Origin: Palsa-504 sp963808315
GTDB lineage: Bacteria; Actinomycetota; Actinomycetes; Streptosporangiales; Streptosporangiaceae
Direction: 5' to 3'
DNA: 64,000 nucleotides
Assembly: GCA_963808315.1 (NCBI GenBank)
Contig: CAWEFK010000001.1
Coordinates: 186,001 to 250,000, forward strand
Below the pieces are notes generated by a model. That model did no database searches. It had not been told where the DNA came from and worked only from the letters and a program-made list of their open reading frames with translations. This document shows, one piece after another, positions 59,985-64,000 of the stretch. The position numbers and the translations under genes are program-made. How positions within the stretch are numbered: position 1 is the stretch's first letter; every line of letters starts with the position of its first letter.

Positions 59985-61690
59985 ATGACGACTAACGGCA
60001 TACTCGACGCTCGCGATCGCGACACCACGCTCGGCCGGCTGGCGGCCGAGCGGTTCGATGTACTCGTCATCGGCGGCGGCATCACCGGCGCCGGGGCCGC
60101 GCTTGATGCCGCGTCCCGGGGGCTGCGGGTCGCCCTGGTCGAAACGCGGGACCTGGCGTCCGGCACCTCAAGCCGGTCGAGCAAGCTCATCCACGGTGGC
60201 CTGCGGTACCTGGAGCAGTTCGACTTCAAGCTGGTCTTCGAGGCCCTGAGGGAACGTGACCTGCTGGTCTCCAAGCTGGCTCCGCACCTGGTCAAGCCGG
60301 TGTCGTTCCTCTACCCGCTGTACAAGAAGGTGGTCGAGCGGCCCTACGTCGGAGCGGGTCTCGTGCTCTACGACGCGATGGAGGGAACCCGCAGGCCAGT
60401 GCCGCATCACCGGCACCTGTCCGCCCGCGGCGCGCTCAAACGCGCCCCGGCCCTGTCTCCCGACCGGCTGGCTGGCGCCATGCTCTACTACGACGCCCAG
60501 GTAGACGACGCGCGGCACACCCTCACCGTGGCCCGCACGGCGGCCGCGCACAGCGCCGTGATCGCCACCCGGGTCAACGTGGTCGCGCTGCTGCGCGGCG
60601 CCGACGGGATCCGGGTGACCGGCGCCCGGGTGCGGGACACCGAGACCGGACGCGAGATCAGCGTGACCGCGGAGACCGTGGTGGTGTGCGCCGGGGTGTG
60701 GACTGACCTGGTCCACCAGCTGGCCGGCGTGCGGGCAGGCTACCGGGTCCGGATGTCCAAGGGCGTGCACATCGTGGTGCCACGCGAGGCGGTCCAGGCG
60801 GACACCGGGATGATCCTGCGGACCGACAAGAGCGTGCTGTTCTTTATCCCGTGGGCGCAGCGCTGGATCATCGGCACCACCGATACCGATTTCGCCGGCG
60901 ACCGGGCCGAGCCCAGCGCGACGGAGGAGGACGTCGAGTACATCTTGTCCGCCGCGAACCGGGTGCTGTTGCGGCCGCTCACCCGCGCCGACGTCATCGC
61001 GGTCTACGCCGGGCTGCGCCCGCTGGTGGCCGCCGTCGAGGGCGACGGATCCAAGCCCACCACCAAGATTTCGCGGGAACACATGGTCGACGTCCCGGTA
61101 CCCGGCCTGGCCAGCATCGCGGGTGGCAAGTTCACCACCTACCGGCTGATGGCCCGCGACGTCATCGACGCGGCGGTGGCGGACTTCGGGCGTGAGGTGC
61201 CGGCTTCGGTCACCGACCGGGTGCCTCTGCTCGGCGCGGACGGCCTGGCCGCGGTTGAGCCGGCGCGGGCCGGCTGGCGGAGGACTACGGGGTCAGCCGC
61301 GACACGGTGGTGCATCTGCTCGGCCGGTACGGCACCCTCACCGAGGAAGTACTCCAGCTGACCCGGACCGACCCCGGGCTGGCCCGGCCGCTGACCGAAG
61401 GCCACCCGTACCTGCGCGCCGAGGTGGTCTACGCGGTTACCCACGAGGATGCGCTGCACGTGGACGACGTGCTGGTCCGGCGGACGCGGCTGTTCATCGA
61501 GTCGGCCGACTCCGGCATCACCGCGGCGGCCGACGTGAGCTCCATCATGGGCCGTCTGCTCGGCTGGAACCGCAGGAAGCGGGCCAGCGAGACGCGTCGT
61601 TACCTCGAGCTGGTCGCGGCCGAGCAGACGGTGGTAGGGGCCGACCCGGTGCCCGAGCCGGCCCTGGCCGCGAGCGCTGCCGCGGGATGA
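59985..61690 (+). CDS. glpD: glycerol-3-phosphate dehydrogenase (GlpD), frame broken once
   Basis: From ATG 59985. FAD motif FDVLVIGGGITGAGAALDAASRG, SGTSSRSSKLIHGGLRYLEQ, VCAGVWTDLVHQL, FFIPWAQRWIIGTTDTDF and AGLRPLVA are GlpD signatures. The C-terminal domain is in another frame after ~61280 (LAEDYGVSRDTVVHLLGRYG, AVTHEDALHVDDVLVRRTRLF). Restoring one base gives 568 residues, the normal size. The enzyme oxidises glycerol-3-P to DHAP and feeds the respiratory chain at the membrane. Its stop overlaps the next gene's start (ATGA). Confidence 0.92.
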
Positions 61691-62415
61691 GCCGGGGGAC
61701 GCCGGGCACCCGGCGGCTGCTGACGTTCCGGCTCGACCAGGAACAAAGGCAACGGCTCAGGGCCAGGCTGGCCCGCGAGGGCCGGACGATGTCCGAGGTC
61801 GTGACGCACGGGCTGCACCAGTACGTACAGCACGCGCGGGACGCCGCGGCGAACCCGCGGGAGCTGGGCGCGCTGGTGCTGCCCGATCGCATCGCGGCCG
61901 CGCTGCGCGAGCTTCGCTCGACCGGCCGCAGCGAGTTGCTGTCTGCGACCCTCGCGGCGCTGCACGAGGCGGGCTGGCCGCTGCGCCCGCTCGCCGATGC
62001 CCTCGGTATCAGCCGGCAGGCGGTCCAGCGGCGGGTGCGCCGGGCGGCGGGGGCGCTACGAGAGCACGTGACGCACTGTGAACCGCCGCCGCCTTTCCCG
62101 CACCGGCGGATGGCCAGTCCGGCCGGTATCCGCACGCACCTGACGGTCAAGATCGACCATTCGCTGCGCGCGTCCGCGCACCGCGCGGCGGCCGACGAGG
62201 GCAGATCGCTCACCCAGGTCATCGAGGCCATCTTGGACCGGTACGTCAGGCACGGCCTCGCCGACGCCGATCAGCCGCCGCGGGCGGCCTCCCGGGCGGC
62301 CGGGGCCTCCCGGGCCGCCGGGGCCTCCCGGGCGGCCGGCGAGCGGCGGAGCACGAGGATCATGCGCCACGCCTCGACCGCGTCGACGGGCACATCGGCG
62401 TCGAAGTCTCCGTAG
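61687..62415 (+). CDS. putative DNA-binding protein with RHH-HTH-RHH layout
   Basis: 242 residues from ATG 61687, which overlaps the glpD stop. An N-terminal ribbon-helix-helix-like unit (LTFRLDQEQRQRLRARLARE, MSEVVTHGL) is followed by a central helix-turn-helix (WPLRPLADALGISRQAVQRRVR). A second RHH-like unit comes next (HLTVKIDHSLRASAHRAAAD, LTQVIEAILDRYV). An Ala/Ser/Arg repeat (ASRAAG) forms the tail. I do not know a named family with this order. Its coupling to glpD suggests a role in glycerol-phosphate regulation, which is inference. The last 145 bases overlap the convergent methyltransferase gene. Confidence 0.6.
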   Translation: MSRGTPGTRRLLTFRLDQEQRQRLRARLAREGRTMSEVVTHGLHQYVQHARDAAANPRELGALVLPDRIAAALRELRSTGRSELLSATLAALHEAGWPLRPLADALGISRQAVQRRVRRAAGALREHVTHCEPPPPFPHRRMASPAGIRTHLTVKIDHSLRASAHRAAADEGRSLTQVIEAILDRYVRHGLADADQPPRAASRAAGASRAAGASRAAGERRSTRIMRHASTASTGTSASKSP

Positions 62416-63197
62416 CTGGTCACGATGGTGAACCCGCCGGCCAGGCGGATCGCGGCGACCATCTCGGTGCCGGTCCAGAACCGGTTCGGGACCACGTCGG
62501 TGACCGTCCGCACCGACCCGCCCCGCTTGTGATAGGTGACGCTGACATGTTCGGAGATGATCTGGGTGACCGGGTCAATCTGGTCGTGTGCGCCCCAGCG
62601 GACGCTGACGATACCGTCGCTGACCTCGGTGTTCCACTCGCTGCTCGTGCGGTGCTCGGCGGCCAGGAAGTCGGCCGGATGGGCGAGCTCGGCGATGTAG
62701 AGGCCGCCGGGGCGCAGGTGACGCGCGACGCAGCCGAGATGGGCCAGCATGTCGTCGAGCGTGAGCAGGTGACACAGCGAGTTGAGCATGGTGATGGCGA
62801 GGTCGACCGGGCCGGGGAGGCTGAATTCCCGCATGTCCGCCTCGACGACGGTCAGCTGAATCCCGGCCGCCTTGGCCAGGTCCCTGGCTCGTCCGCACAT
62901 GGCCGGGCTAAGGTCGAGGGCGGTGGCCGACAAGCCGCGCCGCGCCAGTTCGCGAGCATGCTCCGCGGGGCCGGCGGCCAGTTCCAGGACCGAGCGCGGC
63001 GGCCCGGCGTCCGGGCTCCGGTGCGCGCCAGCCCAGCGCAGCAGGGCGTCTACCTCGGCGGGGACGTTACGGTAGGCACAAGCGGCCTGGTAGAACTCGG
63101 GCTCGTCATATATTCCTGGCACCCGCCTATCATGCCCGAACGGCGGCCGCTCCCAGGCCCCAGCCGAGTTGTGCAAAGTAACGTGCACTAGCCTCAC
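62271..63197 (-). CDS. class I SAM-dependent methyltransferase
   Basis: 308 residues from GTG 63197. The family-like part begins at a GTG at 63119 (VPGIYDEPEFYQAAC), probably the true start. Motif I is SVLELAAGPAEHARELARRG, then ATALDLSPAMCGRARDLA, VEADMREFSLPGPVDLAITM and LRPGGLYIAELAHPADF. The substrate is unknown. The C-terminal tail PAAREAPAAREA is encoded by the same 18-base repeats that give the ASRAAG tail of the convergent gene. Confidence 0.85.
   Translation of the reverse strand: MRLVHVTLHNSAGAWERPPFGHDRRVPGIYDEPEFYQAACAYRNVPAEVDALLRWAGAHRSPDAGPPRSVLELAAGPAEHARELARRGLSATALDLSPAMCGRARDLAKAAGIQLTVVEADMREFSLPGPVDLAITMLNSLCHLLTLDDMLAHLGCVARHLRPGGLYIAELAHPADFLAAEHRTSSEWNTEVSDGIVSVRWGAHDQIDPVTQIISEHVSVTYHKRGGSVRTVTDVVPNRFWTGTEMVAAIRLAGGFTIVTSYGDFDADVPVDAVEAWRMILVLRRSPAAREAPAAREAPAAREAARGG
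62277..62340. repeat. 18-base repeat shared by two convergent coding tails
   Basis: About three copies of GGCCTCCCGGGCGGCCGG-type units. The plus strand reads ASRAAG in the RHH-like protein. The minus strand reads AAREAP in the methyltransferase. Both frames stay open. Confidence 0.8.
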
Positions 63198-63223
63198 GCA
63201 TCGGCCTGCGGCAGACTGTGCGC

Positions 63224-64000
63224 ATGATGACAGAGAGCCAGGCGCTGGAAACCCTCACGCGCGAGGATCCGGAGGCGGCCGGCGACGCGAAGGCCGCCCT
63301 CGCCTGGCTGACGGGCGACGAGGGCCTGGAGACGATCTCGCTGCTGCGCCTGCAGGAATTCCTCTGGTACGCCCTCCCGGTCAAGTGGCCGATGTCCACG
63401 TCAGGCCGGGTCGGCGTGGCGAAGGCGCTTGGCCGCCTGTTCACCCTGGCGGGCCTGGAGCGTTACGCCGGAGTCTGTGCGTCGGCGGGCACCGAGAGGA
63501 TCATCACGGCCTACGCCGAGGGACACGAGGACGGAATCGCCGCCTACACCGAGGCCATCGAGGAGTCGAACGCGGCGCCGCCCGACACCGAGTTGCTGGC
63601 CTGGGGATCGGTCATGGGCGCGCAGGAGCGCGCCGCCTACGACGCGTGCGCGGCCGCCCTCGAGCTGGCCTTCGCCTCGAATGAGCTGAGCGTGGGCGCA
63701 CGCGGCTGGCGCACCAAGCGCGCGGACATCGTCAACCGCTGGCTGACCGGGCGTCCCGAGATCGAGCTGCGTCCCATGGCCGACGGCGACGCTGAGGTGG
63801 CGCAGACGCCCGACCGCGTGCCGGGTACCGACACCTGGCTGGGACGGATCAGCGCCGAACGCATCGACGCGTGGGCCCACGGCCGCCCGGGCGAGCGGTC
63901 GCGGCTGGCCCGCGGGCTCATCCCGCGCCTGCTCGAGCCGCCCGTCCTGCCCGATGACCCGCTGCCCACGCTGCAGTGGCTGCTCAGCCACGCGGACGAA
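63224..64000 (+). CDS. hypothetical protein (cut by the right edge)
   Basis: ATG 63224 (or 63227) opens a frame that stays open for 259 codons to the edge. It begins MMTESQALETLTREDPEAAG and has natural composition, with LQEFLWYALPVKW and SGRVGVAKALGRLFTLAGLE as distinctive stretches. It appears all-helical with no signal peptide. I do not recognise the family. It is divergent from the methyltransferase. Confidence 0.65.
   Translation, partial: MMTESQALETLTREDPEAAGDAKAALAWLTGDEGLETISLLRLQEFLWYALPVKWPMSTSGRVGVAKALGRLFTLAGLERYAGVCASAGTERIITAYAEGHEDGIAAYTEAIEESNAAPPDTELLAWGSVMGAQERAAYDACAAALELAFASNELSVGARGWRTKRADIVNRWLTGRPEIELRPMADGDAEVAQTPDRVPGTDTWLGRISAERIDAWAHGRPGERSRLARGLIPRLLEPPVLPDDPLPTLQWLLSHADE

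Overview
The window is about 70% GC chromosome from an actinobacterium, most likely a filamentous or sporulating lineage (Streptosporangiales/Streptomyces-like). The genes that point this way are SpoIIE-type phosphatases with RsbW-like ATPases, a DUF574 methyltransferase, an Rv1747-like FHA-ABC transporter, an ECF42/YCII pair, a LigD pair split into two genes, and STAND (NB-ARC) ATPases. Genus cannot be decided by eye. No rRNA, tRNA or CRISPR array was seen.

Layout. 1-11.7 kb: a MurL-like epimerase (cut by the edge), an XRE regulator with a membrane partner, PgeF, an overlapping sigma-factor pair whose second member lacks region 4, an M19 dipeptidase, a tyrosine phosphatase, the FHA-ABC transporter, a DUF2993 protein, an anti-sigma-like ATPase and a HIT protein. 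11.9-20.4 kb: a large PAS-GAF-PP2C-ATPase phosphatase and two paralogous membrane diguanylate cyclases flanking glmS. Each cyclase shares a conserved divergent upstream block that leads into tiny ORFs with strong ribosome sites encoding MRxTWx hexapeptides. 20.4-33.2 kb: two MFS exporters (one with its TetR), a kumamolisin-like protease, DUF2254, DUF574, YCII-ECF42, an enoyl-CoA hydratase and PPK2. 33.4-42.7 kb: a short NB-ARC protein, a PP2C phosphatase, a PAS-rich hybrid histidine kinase, then pgi-gnd-zwf, ended by a strong hairpin. 42.7-52.2 kb: a secreted three-repeat protein, YCII and DinB genes, DapF-like, NUDIX, hydratase and WYL genes, and a serine-recombinase element lying inside a VOC gene. 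52.6-64 kb: NB-ARC-TPR overlapping a choline-dehydrogenase-like GMC oxidoreductase, a nucleotidyltransferase-like protein, the LigD ligase and polymerase, glpD coupled to an RHH-HTH-RHH-like protein, a methyltransferase and a gene cut by the right edge.

Three points matter most. (1) The hexapeptide/diguanylate-cyclase cassette, present twice, is the best candidate for an undescribed system. (2) A structured repeat of about 130 bp occurs three times, each time at or beside the end of a gene. (3) About fifteen single-base frame breaks split conserved genes, including glmS, dapF-like, glpD and ligD. Restoring one base in each gives normal family lengths, so consensus error is the simplest explanation, and calls of pseudogene here need raw-read support.
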